Positions 63,480 to 64,000 of a DNA stretch of 64,000 nucleotides are shown piece after piece. The stretch is from contig OX352763.1 in the NCBI GenBank assembly GCA_947095585.1, positions 13,317,462 to 13,381,461 of the forward strand, given 5' to 3'. Both the position numbers and the translations under genes were made by a program. How positions within the stretch are numbered: position 1 is the first letter of the stretch; the number at the start of each line of letters is the position of its first letter. The DNA comes from Nephrocerus scutellatus (taxonomy: Eukaryota > Arthropoda > Insecta > Diptera > Pipunculidae). The notes beneath the pieces were generated by a model. The model was not told the DNA's origin and did no database searches. It was given only the letters and a program-made list of their open reading frames with translations.

Positions 63480-64000
63480 AATAACCTCTCGAAACAGTAT
63501 TCCCTGACCATTAGGGCTAAGAAGGCATGAATTGCCCTATGTACTAACAGCAAAACCATTGTTGGAAAATGGAGACTGCAGCTGAGGAAGGCTCTGTGGC
63601 TGTTCACAGCAGTTGGGCGCCCTATTCATACCCAAAGTGCGCTAGTCTGGTGGCCGCCGATTAATAAAAAGTACGATGCCAGCAAGCTAAGTAGAATACA
63701 AATATCAGCAGCTGTTGGCATAACTGGAGCACTTCGCTCCTGTCTCACCAATGCTCTAAACACAATCGTACACATACTACCTCCCGACCTATTTATTAAA
63801 TACGTGGCGGCGTGCAGTGCGGTCCTGCTCAGAGAATCTGGGTGGTTTGCTTACAAACCGTACGGCCACTGCAGTTGTTACCAAAGGAGTTGATACCATC
63901 TTCAACCGACTATTGCACTGCTAAACTTCACTTCAATCCTAGCTTTGCCGTAGAGTTTCCAACTCGAGAAAGTTTAATGGACAGGAGAGCTGTGGGGTTT
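63480..64000 (+). mobile_element. LOA-like RT C-terminal fragment, cut by window end
   Basis: The plus frame reads RKALWLFTAVGRPIHTQSAL, VWWPPINKKYDASKLSRIQI, SAAVGITGALRSCLTNALNT and VHILPPDLFIKYVAACSAVL. This is the C-terminal RT region of LOA-type elements, equivalent to the QRIACLGITDAMR block at 19.4 kb. It lies head-to-head with the RNase H fragment at 63120-63440. Confidence 0.7.

Noticed and set aside
1..64000. CRISPR array, operon or bacterial features
   Set aside because: Sequence is clearly insect nuclear DNA with introns and insect transposons; no such arrays seen.
62879..64000. Ovo zinc-finger exons
   Set aside because: No C2H2 pattern (CxxC...HxxxH) in any frame of this segment; they must lie beyond the window.

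Overview
This is AT-rich genomic DNA from a higher fly (cyclorrhaphan Diptera; a tephritid-like fruit fly would fit, but species cannot be read from the sequence). The only protein-coding gene I can support is ovo/shavenbaby (svb), on the plus strand. Its svb/OvoA-type N-terminal exon starts with ATG at 30271 and ends at a consensus donor after 30616. The next coding exon is 59931-62878. Both junctions have consensus splice signals, and the phase-1 junction joins in frame to give 1098 codons with no stop. The intron between them is 29,314 bp. The C-terminal zinc fingers expected of Ovo are not present and should lie beyond position 64000.

Upstream of the gene (1-29 kb) I see no other protein-coding gene. 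This stretch holds decayed transposable elements: fragments of RNase H-bearing non-LTR retrotransposons (2.0-2.9, 17.0, 19.1-20.5 and 27.8-28.2 kb), an RTE-like reverse transcriptase (RT) fragment (9.1-9.7 kb) and a CR1/jockey-like LINE (9.0 and 11.4-12.5 kb). It also holds a tRNA-derived SINE family (5.5, 11.8 and 15.7 kb, with a tail at 36.2 kb), two Helitron-like segments (20.55-21.1 and 28.24 kb), a CpG-bearing irregular satellite-like array (22.6-23.2 kb) and two sets of long inverted repeats. In Drosophila the DNA upstream of svb carries large epidermal enhancers. Such enhancers may lie here but cannot be read directly. The segment 24.8-26.5 kb, which looks less AT-rich than its surroundings, and the 5' leader at 29.3-30.27 kb are the best promoter candidates.

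The large ovo intron (30.6-59.9 kb) carries a ~450 bp direct duplication (31.2 and 34.15 kb), two DDE transposase remnants (40.8 kb Tc1/mariner-like; 42.5-42.9 kb mariner) and LINE remnants on both strands (36.3-37.1, 45.1-46.0, 47.3-48.2 and 50.2-51.0 kb). It also carries interspersed repeats near 53 kb and a hairpin at 43.44 kb. In Drosophila the germline ovo-A and ovo-B promoters are internal to the locus. The last few kb before 59931 are where their counterparts would be expected, and two exact matches to the published OVO-binding core occur there. After the second coding exon, the next intron holds two head-to-head LOA-like retrotransposon fragments running off the window end.

The biology here is one developmental regulator (Ovo/Svb, a switchable repressor/activator of epidermal and germline programmes) in a repeat-laden locus. 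I found no convincing new protein system. The most unusual items are the structured repeats, upstream ORFs in the svb leader and nested insertions.
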